Origin: Mycobacterium asiaticum
GTDB lineage: Bacteria > Actinomycetota > Actinomycetes > Mycobacteriales > Mycobacteriaceae
Assembly (NCBI RefSeq): GCF_001673635.1
Contig: NZ_LZMH01000038.1
Span: 1 to 50,482, forward strand
Direction: 5' to 3'
Length of the DNA: 50,482 bases
The number at the start of each line of letters is the position of its first letter. Position 1 is the stretch's first letter. Positions 11,515-19,694 of this stretch are shown piece by piece. The notes below the pieces were generated by a model. It saw only the letters and a list, made by a program, of their open reading frames with translations. It ran no database searches and was not told the origin of the DNA. Made by a program: the position numbers and the translations under genes.

Positions 11515-13101
11515 ATGTCATTCGTGGTCACCATGCCGGAGTGGGTAACGACGGCTGCCGAAAATCTGGCCGGCATCGGTTCGACGCTGGAGCAGGCAAC
11601 CGCGTCGGCGGCCAGCCCCACCACCGGCCTGGCCGCCGCGGCGGCCGATGAGGTTTCGGCCGCCATTTCGCGGGTGTTCGGCGCCTTCGGCGAAGAGTTC
11701 CAAGCTGTCAGCGCCCAGGGCGCAGCCTTCCATGCCGAGTTCGTACGGCTGATCAACACCAGCGCGGCGGCGTACGCCGGCACCGAAATCGCCAATGCGG
11801 CACAGGCTTTGGCCAATGTATCCAACGGGACCCCAGCGGGGACGGCGGCGACCGCCCCTGGCGGCGCGTACGCACAACTGGTCGTCAATACCGCCAATAA
11901 CCTGCAAGCGCTCGGCAACGGCTGGGCCGCTAACCCGTTGCCGTTCTTGCGGCAGGTCGTCGCCAACCAACTGTCCTACGCGCAGCAGGCGATCACCGGT
12001 TTCACCACCGCCATCCAGAACTTCCCGGCGACCGTGGCAAACCTGCCGACTACCATCCCCGCCGCCATCCAGCAGCTGCTGAACTTCAATGCCGCGGCGC
12101 ACATACAGCAATTCATCGCCACCCAGGCCGGCTTCGCGCAGACGTTCATCACCTCGGCAACCAGTGGTCTCAGTGGTCTGGTGGCCGGCCTACCCGCGTT
12201 TGCGACGGGCGTTCAGACGTCGTTTCAAACGCTTGTCACGACCGGCAATTACAACGCCGCCATAGCTCAGTTGGCGGGGGCCTATCGGGATCTGTTGATA
12301 ACGGGGTACGACACCAGCAACTACTCGATCAACTTCGACATTCCGACGCTCACCTTGACGGGCACGGCCTTTCCTCGACCGATTGGGCCGCTGGAAGATT
12401 TCTTCACCATCCTGAACATCCCGGCGCAGGAAGCGCAGTACTTCACCAACCAAATGCCGCCATCCATACCCAGGCAGATATCGCAGAACTTCACCAACGT
12501 ATTGAGCGCGTTGACCGCAACCAACGTCGAAGCGCGGCTAGTGCTTCCGTTCCTCGCCCCGCAGACCGGGTTCGTGAGCCTGACGTACAGCCTGCCGTTG
12601 GTTGTCACCTATGCCTTGGCGGGTCCGCCGTTTGCGGCGCTGGATGCCTTCACCGCCAGCCTGGTGACGTTCAACCAAGCCATCACCGCGGGCAATGCCG
12701 TAGGCGCCCTCAGTACGCTCATCGATGCACCGGCCAATATCCTCAACGGCTTCCTCAATGGCCAAGTGATCGTAAACGAGACCATCCTGGTGCCGACGGG
12801 TCTGCAAGACATAGTCATTCCCGAGACCCCCCTTCCGTTCCCCCTACCTCCGATCCCTGGCGGCACGATCCCACTCCCTCACAACATTTCGATCACTCCG
12901 CACGTACCATTTGACGGACTTCTCGTCCAACCGCATTACCTCACGGCGACGGTCGGAGTGCCCGATTACTCGATCCCGTTGGTCGGTCCGATTCCCGACT
13001 TCGACGTCACCGTATTGGGTACGCCGTTCATGGGACTCGGCCCGCTGCTGGTCAACTACGTCCCGCAGCAGCTTGCGCTGGCGATCAGGCCCCCCGGCTA
13101 G
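11515..13101 (+). CDS. PE-family protein with long unique C-terminus
   Basis: 528 residues. The first ~95 residues are a canonical PE domain (MSFVVTMPEWVTTAAENL... through FHAEFVRLINTSAAAYAGTE), the substrate-recognition part for ESX/type VII secretion; its YAGTE is of the YxxxD/E type. The rest is not a glycine-rich PGRS region: it is rich in hydrophobic, Asn and Thr residues and includes DAPANILNGFLNGQ, a segment shared by several PE/PPE C-terminal regions, then a Pro-rich stretch. No GxSxG lipase motif was found. It occupies the place of PE_PGRS62 (Rv3812), which also has an atypical C-terminus. GAGAGGAAA precedes the ATG. No PPE partner gene is adjacent. Confidence 0.9.
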   Translation: MSFVVTMPEWVTTAAENLAGIGSTLEQATASAASPTTGLAAAAADEVSAAISRVFGAFGEEFQAVSAQGAAFHAEFVRLINTSAAAYAGTEIANAAQALANVSNGTPAGTAATAPGGAYAQLVVNTANNLQALGNGWAANPLPFLRQVVANQLSYAQQAITGFTTAIQNFPATVANLPTTIPAAIQQLLNFNAAAHIQQFIATQAGFAQTFITSATSGLSGLVAGLPAFATGVQTSFQTLVTTGNYNAAIAQLAGAYRDLLITGYDTSNYSINFDIPTLTLTGTAFPRPIGPLEDFFTILNIPAQEAQYFTNQMPPSIPRQISQNFTNVLSALTATNVEARLVLPFLAPQTGFVSLTYSLPLVVTYALAGPPFAALDAFTASLVTFNQAITAGNAVGALSTLIDAPANILNGFLNGQVIVNETILVPTGLQDIVIPETPLPFPLPPIPGGTIPLPHNISITPHVPFDGLLVQPHYLTATVGVPDYSIPLVGPIPDFDVTVLGTPFMGLGPLLVNYVPQQLALAIRPPG

Positions 13102-13106
13102 AAAAC

Positions 13107-13565
13107 TCAGAGAATCGCGACGGCCACGACAATGCCCAGCGCGAACTGCGCTGCGGCCACTATCCGCGACTCCCAACGGTATTCGTCCGATTCGAACAAC
13201 ACGTCCATGTCGATACCGATCACCACGGTGGCGATGCGCATCATCAACACCTGCGCCGCGATACCCACCAACCCGAACACCGCCGACGCCAGCAGCCCTT
13301 CACCGAGCTTGCCCGACGACGAGTAGATCGCCAGCACCACGATAAGCGCCATGCTGACCATTCCGGCGGCAGCCACGATGACCGCATTGGGTTTGCCGGC
13401 ATTGACCATCTTGCGCAGCGGTCCCGGGGTGGTCAGGTCAATGGCGTAGAACCCGACGACCATCAGGACCAGGCCAAGGATGGAATACAGGACGATGGCG
13501 GCGGCACCGCCACCGAGCCAGGTCCAGTAATCCGAGTGCGGCAGCGCCACAATGCTTGTCGTCAT
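13107..13565 (-). CDS. DUF350 membrane protein
   Basis: 152 residues with four predicted membrane helices (about 17-40, 57-80, 88-112 and 133-152). Between the first two is the conserved DUF350 feature VVGFYAIDLTTPGPL. DUF350 proteins have no firm biochemical role; E. coli YjfL is a member, encoded next to YjfM and the glutathionylspermidine-synthase-like YjfC. It starts 24 bases after the stop of the ATP-grasp ligase gene, so it is the last gene of the cassette. It ends 5 bases from the convergent PE gene. Confidence 0.85.
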   Translation of the reverse strand: MTTSIVALPHSDYWTWLGGGAAAIVLYSILGLVLMVVGFYAIDLTTPGPLRKMVNAGKPNAVIVAAAGMVSMALIVVLAIYSSSGKLGEGLLASAVFGLVGIAAQVLMMRIATVVIGIDMDVLFESDEYRWESRIVAAAQFALGIVVAVAIL

Positions 13566-13589
13566 CGAAGATCAACTCCCTTGTTCCGG

Positions 13590-14756
13590 TTACCTGAGCG
13601 GGATTCGGTGCGGCACGAATGCGGCGCCGTCGTCGGTGATGAGCCCGGCCGTCTCGCGGATACCGAGCCCCGCGGACGTGTCACCGACGATCCAGGCGCC
13701 GAGAGCGGGCCGCATGTCGTCGAATTCGGGCAATGGGTCGAGCAGTTGGTAGACAAAGCCTTCCTCGCCGTAGAAGCCGCCGGTCGCGGTCTCCATGCCG
13801 GCGCCCACGATGGTGACGTTTGCGCCCTCACGACCGAGTTTGGGCTTGCGCACATACTCGGTGAGTTCGTGCGGGTCGTCGAGGTATGCGGGCAGCAGGT
13901 TGGGGTGCCCGGGGTACATTTCCCACAGCACGGCCAGGATCGCCTTGTTCGACAGCAGCGTCTTCCACAACGGCTCGATCCACATCGTCTGTGGCAGTGT
14001 TGAAACGACGTACTTGCCGAACTGGTCATCCAGCACCCACTCCCAGGGGTGCAGCTTGAAGATCGCCTGAATCGGATCCTCTTCCAGGTCCACGAACCGC
14101 TCCAACGCGGAGTCCCAGCCGACATCCTCGATCAGTAGCCCGACGGTCTGAAAGCCCGCCTCCGCGGCGGTCTCCTGCATGTAGGTCGTGGTGATCTGGT
14201 CCTCGCCGGTCGCCTCCACACCGGACCAGGAGAAGTGCAACTCGTTGCTGGGCAACAGGTCTCGTACCGCCTTCCAGCGGTCCACCAGCTGTTCGTGCAA
14301 CGAGTTCCACTGATCGTCGCCGGGAAACTTGTCCTTGAGCCAATACCACTGCAGGATCGCCGCTTCCAACAGCGTGGTCGGGGTGTCGGCGTTGTACTCG
14401 AGCAGCACCGCCGGCCGCCGCCCGTCGTAGCGTAAATCGAAGCGGCCGTACACATGTGGGTCGGATCGGCGCCAGGATTCGGCGATGTGGGGCCAACTCC
14501 ATTCCGGCAGACCGAAATCCGCGTACCGCTCCATCAGGATCACCTGCTCGACAGCGTTCAGGCACATGGAGTGCAGCAGTTCCACGTCGGCTTCGAGAGC
14601 GAGGATCTCGTCCATCTCGAATTCGTAGTAGACCGACTCATCCCAGTAGGGCCGATCCGCGCCTCCCGCATCGCGCGCCGGCGTCCCGTACACGAGCCCT
14701 TGCGATTCGACGATCGACTGCCAGTTCGGCCGCGGCGGCGTCCTGCCGCGTTTCAC
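13590..14756 (-). CDS. Glutathionylspermidine-synthase-like ATP-grasp ligase
   Basis: 388 residues covering only the synthetase domain; the N-terminal amidase of bifunctional E. coli GspSA is absent, as in YjfC. Active-site motifs of the family are kept: RFD at 105-107 and EYN at 120-122 correspond to the RxD and ExN of GspSA, followed by ADTPTTLLEAA, and later PWEW, LLSNKAILAVLWEMYPGHPNLLPAY and KPKLGREGANV for nucleotide binding. The reaction would be ATP-dependent amide formation between a carboxylate and an amine. Mycobacteria make mycothiol rather than glutathione, so the carboxylate is probably not glutathione. The GTG start is fixed by a 4-base GTGA overlap with the upstream gene. Confidence 0.88.
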   Translation of the reverse strand: MKRGRTPPRPNWQSIVESQGLVYGTPARDAGGADRPYWDESVYYEFEMDEILALEADVELLHSMCLNAVEQVILMERYADFGLPEWSWPHIAESWRRSDPHVYGRFDLRYDGRRPAVLLEYNADTPTTLLEAAILQWYWLKDKFPGDDQWNSLHEQLVDRWKAVRDLLPSNELHFSWSGVEATGEDQITTTYMQETAAEAGFQTVGLLIEDVGWDSALERFVDLEEDPIQAIFKLHPWEWVLDDQFGKYVVSTLPQTMWIEPLWKTLLSNKAILAVLWEMYPGHPNLLPAYLDDPHELTEYVRKPKLGREGANVTIVGAGMETATGGFYGEEGFVYQLLDPLPEFDDMRPALGAWIVGDTSAGLGIRETAGLITDDGAAFVPHRIPLR

Positions 14757-15550
14757 GAGCCCCCCCCGCCCTTGCCGCCACTGCCACCGATGCCGCCGCG
14801 CTGAATCGTGGTGCCGGACTTGGTAGTGACGGTTGCGCCCTTCGGCAGGCTCGTCGAGCCGCCCACCGGCCGTTGCCCCACCGACCCGGAGCTGCCGTAG
14901 TAGTAGCGGTAAGAATGCCCGCCCCAGAAGAAGAACCCGTTGAGGCCCGGGGTGTGACCGGTGCAGTAGCTGTCGGGAACGATTACCGGCTGACCGTTCG
15001 GGTCGTCCCGGACGCACTGGGCGGTGACGTGATTCGGCGACAGCAACCAGTACCCCACGCCGGCGACCAGGCCGACCACGCCCACCGCAGCCGCGGAGCC
15101 CATCAGGATCCGCTTCTGCCGCTGACGCTTGGCCTCCGCCGCGAGCCGTATTTCCTCGAGCTCGCGTTGCTTGTCCTCGTATTTCTGCCGGGCGCGCAAC
15201 TCCGCCGGGGTCGGCGGCCGCGGCTTGGTGGTGGCCGCGTCCTGGAACTGGATGCTGCCGAGCGGCTTGAGTTTGGGCGGCGCGTCGGGCACCTTACCCG
15301 GGCCGTCTTTGCGGTTGGCGCCTAGCGAGCTCTTGCGGGGCCGTTCCGCGGCGGGACGGTCGCTCGTGGGTTTGGGCGGCGCGGCGGCGTCAGCCTCGCG
15401 AGCCTTCCGCTTGCCTTCGATCTCACCGAGGTCGAACTGCTCGGTGACGCCGTCCGCGCGGGCTTTTCTCTTGCGCTCGATCTCCTCTAGATCGTCTGGC
15501 TTGCCCTCCGCGGGCTCGTTGCCTTCCCGCGGGTCTTCTTCTGACCCCAC
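14753..15550 (-). CDS. Single-pass membrane protein with Gly-rich C-terminal tail
   Basis: 265 residues. The first ~140 are highly charged (Glu/Lys/Arg, repeats of IERKRKAR and IEGKRKAR, a likely coiled coil KYEDKQRELEEIRLAAEAKRQRQKR). One membrane helix follows (about 148-170). The outer domain has two cysteines (QCV and SYC), then GHSYRYYYGSSGSVG and a tail TTIQRGGIGGSGGKGGGGS at the C-terminus. The layout of Cys pair, YRYYYG and an xRGG(F/I)G tail resembles the DUF1190 (YjfM) partner of YjfC-type ligases; that link is my inference. GGGAGG precedes the GTG start. The stop overlaps the start of the ligase gene, so the two products are made together. Confidence 0.75.
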   Translation of the reverse strand: MGSEEDPREGNEPAEGKPDDLEEIERKRKARADGVTEQFDLGEIEGKRKAREADAAAPPKPTSDRPAAERPRKSSLGANRKDGPGKVPDAPPKLKPLGSIQFQDAATTKPRPPTPAELRARQKYEDKQRELEEIRLAAEAKRQRQKRILMGSAAAVGVVGLVAGVGYWLLSPNHVTAQCVRDDPNGQPVIVPDSYCTGHTPGLNGFFFWGGHSYRYYYGSSGSVGQRPVGGSTSLPKGATVTTKSGTTIQRGGIGGSGGKGGGGS

Positions 15551-15634
15551 TAGCTGTCCTCCCGGTCCCCTCCGGTCGTCGCGCTACACGCGGGCAGTCT
15601 CCCACATCCTCGTGGCCAAGGTGGCCAAGGTGGG

Positions 15635-16453
15635 CTAAGACCACCAACGCTCCAGGACGCGGGCGACGCCGTCCTCCGAATTGCGGGTGGTCACCTCGTC
15701 GGCTACGGCCAGCGCCTCGGGGTGCGCGTTGCCCATCGCCACGCCGCGTCCGGCCCGCAGCAACATCGGGATGTCGTTGGGCATGTCCCCGAAGGCGATC
15801 ATCTCCGCCTCGCTGATCCCCAACGGCTCGGCAACCTCCCGCAGGCCGCTGGCCTTGCTGATACTCCGCGGCACGATCTCCAGCAGGCCGTTGTTGGTGG
15901 AATACGTCAAGTCACCTTCGTCGCCGATGTGCGGGGCCAGCGCCTGGGCCATCTCCGCGCTGGACGCGCCGGCCTTGCGAATGAGCAGCTTGATCGCCGG
16001 CGCGCTGAGCAGGTCCGCAACAGACACCTCGGTGTTGTCGGGGTTGAGCCACGCGTGCTCGTAGCCAGGCGAGCTGACGAACTGCGGGGTTGCGGTGTCG
16101 TGGGCGCGCTCGCCGATCCGCTCCACCGCCAGCCCTGCGCCCGGGATGGCGCCCTCGATGATCTCGGCGAGGGCGGCGAGGGTGTCGACGGCCAGAGCGC
16201 GCGCCGAGATCACCCGGTCGTGTTCGGGGTCGTAGACCACGGCGCCGTTGGCACAGACCGCGGTCGGCGCGAAGCCGAGCGCGTCGACCACCGGCCGGAT
16301 CCAGCGCGGCGGTCGACCGGTGGCCAGCACGAAATGTGCTCCGCCGTCGACCGCTGCGCGCACCGCGGCACGGGTGCGCGGGCTGAGCGTTTCGTCGTCG
16401 TCGAACAGGGTGCCGTCAACGTCGCACCCGATGAGTGCAGGATGGTTGAGCAA
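15635..16453 (-). CDS. HAD-superfamily (Cof-type) phosphatase, Rv3813c-like
   Basis: 272 residues. HAD motif I is GCDVDGTLFDDDETL near the N-terminus, motif II LATGRPP, and motif IV AFGDMPNDIPML near residue 220, with the conserved Lys in SKASGL; the large central cap is of the Cof/YidA type. Such enzymes hydrolyse small phosphorylated metabolites, but the substrate cannot be told from sequence. A TTG at 16453 was taken as the start because it lies 13 bases after the previous stop and gives the normal N-terminus; the open frame upstream codes for unrelated residues. It is last in the acyltransferase run, 84 bases before the ligase cassette. Confidence 0.87.
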   Translation of the reverse strand: MLNHPALIGCDVDGTLFDDDETLSPRTRAAVRAAVDGGAHFVLATGRPPRWIRPVVDALGFAPTAVCANGAVVYDPEHDRVISARALAVDTLAALAEIIEGAIPGAGLAVERIGERAHDTATPQFVSSPGYEHAWLNPDNTEVSVADLLSAPAIKLLIRKAGASSAEMAQALAPHIGDEGDLTYSTNNGLLEIVPRSISKASGLREVAEPLGISEAEMIAFGDMPNDIPMLLRAGRGVAMGNAHPEALAVADEVTTRNSEDGVARVLERWWS

Positions 16454-16466
16454 TAGGTTCCGTCGG

Positions 16467-17270
16467 TCAGAGTTTGCCGGTGTCGTCAGCGGGGGTCGCC
16501 CTCTTGCGCCTCTTGGACCCCACACCTTCTTGCGCCCGCTTCTGTGCCCGCTCGGCCAGTTCGGCGATGCGGAACTCTCTGGACTCATCCGGGGTTGGCG
16601 CGCTGCCGCCGAGCCGGCGCGGCACCCAGTATTCACCCTTGGGATGCGGGTAGCGCTCCTGCACCCAATAGAGCATCGACTCCATCGCCTGGCGCAGAAC
16701 GGCGTTGAACTCCTCGGGGGTGCCCTGCGGCCACAACGGCGGACCGATCGCGACGGCGATCGGAATCTTGTTGCGCAGCAATTTCTTCGGATGGTCCTTG
16801 GGCCAGATCCGGTGCGCGCCCCAAACGATCATCGGCACGATCGGCACCTGCGCCTCGATCGCCATCCGAGCGGCGCCCGTCTTGAACTCCCGCAGCTCGA
16901 AGCTGCGGCTGATGGTCGCCTCGGGATGCAACCCGACCAGTTCGCCTTCCCTGAGGCGCTGCACCGCAACCGCGTAGGCCTCCGAGCCCAGGCTGCGATC
17001 AACCGGGATCAACTGGGTGTGCTTGATCACGTAGTTGACCGCTTTCACCTCCTGCATCTCGGCTTTGATCATGAACCGCAGCCGCCGCTTGCGTTCCAGC
17101 GCGGCGAGCGACGCCGGGATCCAGTCGACATAGCTGGTGTGGTTGAGGGCGATGATCGCGCCGCCGCTCTCGGGGATGTTTTCCAGCCCCTGATACGTGA
17201 TCTTGTTTCCGTTCAGCGCAACGACCGAGGGAACGAAGAATTCCATGAACCGGAAGAACGGCTCAGCCAT
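16467..17270 (-). CDS. PlsC-type acyltransferase (Rv3814c-like)
   Basis: 267 residues, third of three tandem related acyltransferase genes. It has the acyl-acceptor motif NHTSYVDW (HX4D), FMIKAEM, IPVDRS and PEATISRSFELREFKTGAARMA, where most family members have EGTRS. PlsC-type enzymes acylate lysophosphatidate or related lipids at the membrane; which lipid is used here is unknown. A basic tail (KRRKRATPADD) may bind membranes. The ATG overlaps the preceding stop by 8 bases (ATGGCTGA), which fixes the start. Confidence 0.9.
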   Translation of the reverse strand: MAEPFFRFMEFFVPSVVALNGNKITYQGLENIPESGGAIIALNHTSYVDWIPASLAALERKRRLRFMIKAEMQEVKAVNYVIKHTQLIPVDRSLGSEAYAVAVQRLREGELVGLHPEATISRSFELREFKTGAARMAIEAQVPIVPMIVWGAHRIWPKDHPKKLLRNKIPIAVAIGPPLWPQGTPEEFNAVLRQAMESMLYWVQERYPHPKGEYWVPRRLGGSAPTPDESREFRIAELAERAQKRAQEGVGSKRRKRATPADDTGKL

Positions 17271-18042
17271 GTGTCGACTCTCCTCCCCGCTTCCGCTGCG
17301 GTGTCCGTCGCGCGGCCCTCGCCGCATTCTTCTCGTCAGCGTCCATTTTCGCTGCTTCCGCCACCGTCGGCGCAGCACCGCCGAGCCGACGCGGTACCCA
17401 GTACGCACCCGCCGGATGCGGGTAGTCCCGTTGCACCCGGTCCAGTAGCGCCGTCATCGACGAGCGCAGCGTCTGGCCGGTCGCGGAGATATCGGTGGCG
17501 GCACGGATTGGCGGCCCAGCCGCGACGGTGACCGGTATCTTGTTGTAGCCCACCTGTTTCGGGTGGCCCTTGGTCCAGATGCGCTGCGTGCCCCACACGA
17601 TCAGCGGCACGATCGGAACGTCGGCTTCGACGGCCATCCGCGCGGCACCCGTCTTGAACTCCTTGAGTTCGAAGCTGCGGCTGATCGTGGCCTCGGGATA
17701 GACCGCTACCAATTCGCCCTCGCGTAACGCCCGGACCGCGAAGGTGTAAGCGTCCGCGCCGGAGCTGCGGTCCACCGGAATGGCGCCGTTGCGTTTGATC
17801 AGGAAGTTCACGATCTTGACCCGTTGCATCTCGGCTTTGATCATGAACCGCAGGCGACGGCCGCGTCGGCGCATCGCCAATCCGGCCGGCAACCAATCGA
17901 CGTAGCTGGTGTGGTTGATGGCGACCACCGCCCCGCCGCGCTCCGGGATGTACTCCTCGTCCTGGTACGTGATCCGGGTCCCAGTTGCCAGAACCAGGAA
18001 CTGGGCCAGGATCTCGCAGGCGCGATAGGTGGGCTCCGCCAT
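17263..18042 (-). CDS. PlsC-type acyltransferase (Rv3815c-like)
   Basis: 259 residues, middle gene of the three. It shares NHTSYVDW, FMIKAEMQRVK, IPVDRSSGADAY and PEATISRSFELKEFKTGAARMA with its neighbours, clearly a duplication product; it is closest to the downstream copy (the two keep HTSYVDW where the upstream copy has HTGYLDF). A conserved C-terminal block, YWVPRRLGGAAPTVAEA, is common to all three and seems peculiar to this mycobacterial group. It starts with ATG 3 bases after the previous stop, and its own stop overlaps the next gene, so the three are one transcription unit. Confidence 0.9.
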   Translation of the reverse strand: MAEPTYRACEILAQFLVLATGTRITYQDEEYIPERGGAVVAINHTSYVDWLPAGLAMRRRGRRLRFMIKAEMQRVKIVNFLIKRNGAIPVDRSSGADAYTFAVRALREGELVAVYPEATISRSFELKEFKTGAARMAVEADVPIVPLIVWGTQRIWTKGHPKQVGYNKIPVTVAAGPPIRAATDISATGQTLRSSMTALLDRVQRDYPHPAGAYWVPRRLGGAAPTVAEAAKMDADEKNAARAARRTPQRKRGGESTHG

Positions 18043-18045
18043 CGG

Positions 18046-18825
18046 TCACTGCTCCGGCGCTCCGGACGGATGCGCTCGCTCGGCACGGCGCGCCGCCTTC
18101 TCCGCAGCCTCCTCGGCGTCCATGCGGGCCGCTTCGGCCAACGACGGCGCGCCGCCACCGAGCCGGTGCGGTACCCAGAACTCGCCCGCCGGGTGCGGCC
18201 CGTACTGCTCCTGCGCCCGGATCAACAGGTGCTGCATCCGGGAGTGCAACAGCGCGGTCAACTCGGCGGTGGGCAGCGTGGGTTCGATCGGTTCACCGAC
18301 GATCACCTGGACCGGCACCTTGGGCCGGAACAACTTCCGTGGATGGCCTTTGGTCCAGATCCGCTGGGCGCCCCAGATGACGTGCGGCACGATCGGCACG
18401 CCGGCCTCCACCGCCATCCGCGCGGCGCCCGTTTTGAATTCCTTGATCTCGAAGCTGCGGCTGATCGTGGCCTCGGGGTAGACGCCGACCAGTTCACCGG
18501 CCTTGAGTTTCTCGACCGCGGCGGCATACGACGCTGCGCCGCTATCGCGGTCCACCGGGATATGCCGGAACGAGCGCATGAGCGGGCCGGCGATCTTGTG
18601 GTCGAAGACCTCCTGCTTGGCCATGAAACGCACTTTCCGGCCCAGGCCCTGCCGGTAGGCGGGCAGGCCGGCGAGGGTGAAGTCCAGGTAGCCGGTGTGA
18701 TTGATCGCGACCACGGCACCGCCGCTGGTGGGCAGGTTCTCTACCCCCGTCACGGTGATCTTGAGACCCTGTAGACGAAATATCAGGCGGGCAAGAGTAA
18801 TGGCAGTGCCGTATGCCGGTTCCAC
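18046..18825 (-). CDS. PlsC-type acyltransferase (Rv3816c-like)
   Basis: 259 residues, first gene of the tandem acyltransferase run. It has NHTGYLDF (HX4D), FMAKQEVF, IPVDRDSGAASY, PEATISRSFEIKEFKTGAARMA and FWVPHRLGGGAPSLAEA. The KQEVF in place of KAEMQ and the divergent acceptor motif suggest a different acyl or lipid preference from the two copies downstream. The start is a GTG at 18825. It is divergent from the kinase-like gene across 78 bases. Confidence 0.9.
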   Translation of the reverse strand: MEPAYGTAITLARLIFRLQGLKITVTGVENLPTSGGAVVAINHTGYLDFTLAGLPAYRQGLGRKVRFMAKQEVFDHKIAGPLMRSFRHIPVDRDSGAASYAAAVEKLKAGELVGVYPEATISRSFEIKEFKTGAARMAVEAGVPIVPHVIWGAQRIWTKGHPRKLFRPKVPVQVIVGEPIEPTLPTAELTALLHSRMQHLLIRAQEQYGPHPAGEFWVPHRLGGGAPSLAEAARMDAEEAAEKAARRAERAHPSGAPEQ

Positions 18826-18903
18826 AGCAGATCAGCCTAGTGCGCTCGGCTGGCATGCTCCTGAAGTGGTGGAAACCGGACGTGCGACGAGACGGGATCA
18901 TCG

Positions 18904-19635
18904 GTGAGCTACCCAGCTGATTTCCCGCCCGCGGCGGTGCCCGCGGTGGTGCGCCGGCTGGCGGCCGGCAGACCGGTGCGCGCGGTCTGGCGCAACGAGT
19001 TGGGCGATGTCACTTTCCGGGTGGATTCGGGGGCCGAGTTCATCAAGGTGGGCGCCGAGTACTCGATCGATTTCACCGCCGAGGCACAGCGGCTGAGCTG
19101 GGCGGGGCGGTATATCCCGGTGCCGCCGGTGCTGGATTTCGGGGTCGACGACGGCTGCGCGTGGCTGCGCACCCTCGGTCTGCCGGGGCTGTCCGCGGTG
19201 CACCCGCGCTGGCAGGCGGAGGCGGCCGTAGCGGTCCGGGCGATCGCGGTCGGGTTACGCACCATGCACGATGCGTTGCCGGTGTCGTCGTGCCCGTTCG
19301 ATTGGTCGGTGGCGAGCCGGTTGCCGCTGTTGCACCCGGCGCACCGGGCGAACCTTCCCGATCCGCCGCCGATCGATCGGCTGGTGGTGTGCCACGGCGA
19401 CGCGTGCGCCCCCAACACACTGATCGACGAAACGGGGCGCTACCGCGGACATGTCGACCTCGGCGACCTGGGCGTGGCCGATCGATGGGCGGATCTCGCG
19501 GTGGCCACCCTTTCGCTGAGCTGGAACTACCCCGGCCACGACTGGGCGGCGGAGTTCTTCAACGCCTACGGCATCGCACCGGATCCGGTCCGGATCGACT
19601 ACTACCGGCGGCTGTGGCAAGACCCGGACCTTTGA
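18904..19635 (+). CDS. APH-family phosphotransferase (Rv3817-like)
   Basis: 243 residues with the aminoglycoside-phosphotransferase kinase fold. The catalytic loop is VCHGDACAPNTLID (HGDxxxxN, about residues 162-175) and the metal-binding motif follows as HVDLGDLGVADRWADLA. The short N-lobe has FIKVGAEYSIDFTAEAQRLSWAG, with the ATP-anchoring lysine and glutamate. The overall size is close to APH(3') enzymes. The true substrate could be an aminoglycoside, another sugar or a small metabolite. It starts with GTG, on its own promoter in the divergent region. Confidence 0.82.
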   Translation: MSYPADFPPAAVPAVVRRLAAGRPVRAVWRNELGDVTFRVDSGAEFIKVGAEYSIDFTAEAQRLSWAGRYIPVPPVLDFGVDDGCAWLRTLGLPGLSAVHPRWQAEAAVAVRAIAVGLRTMHDALPVSSCPFDWSVASRLPLLHPAHRANLPDPPPIDRLVVCHGDACAPNTLIDETGRYRGHVDLGDLGVADRWADLAVATLSLSWNYPGHDWAAEFFNAYGIAPDPVRIDYYRRLWQDPDL

Positions 19636-19694
19636 CGCCAGCTAAACTCGGGGCGAACTCCCAGCGTCTTCTCAACGGTATTTGAAGGGTATTT

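Noticed and set aside
10125..11651. Alternative frame across the GT-C gene and into the PE gene
   Set aside because: Lacks membrane-protein character and runs through the PE start; the GT-C frame has the WDxxWY motif and a good ribosome site.
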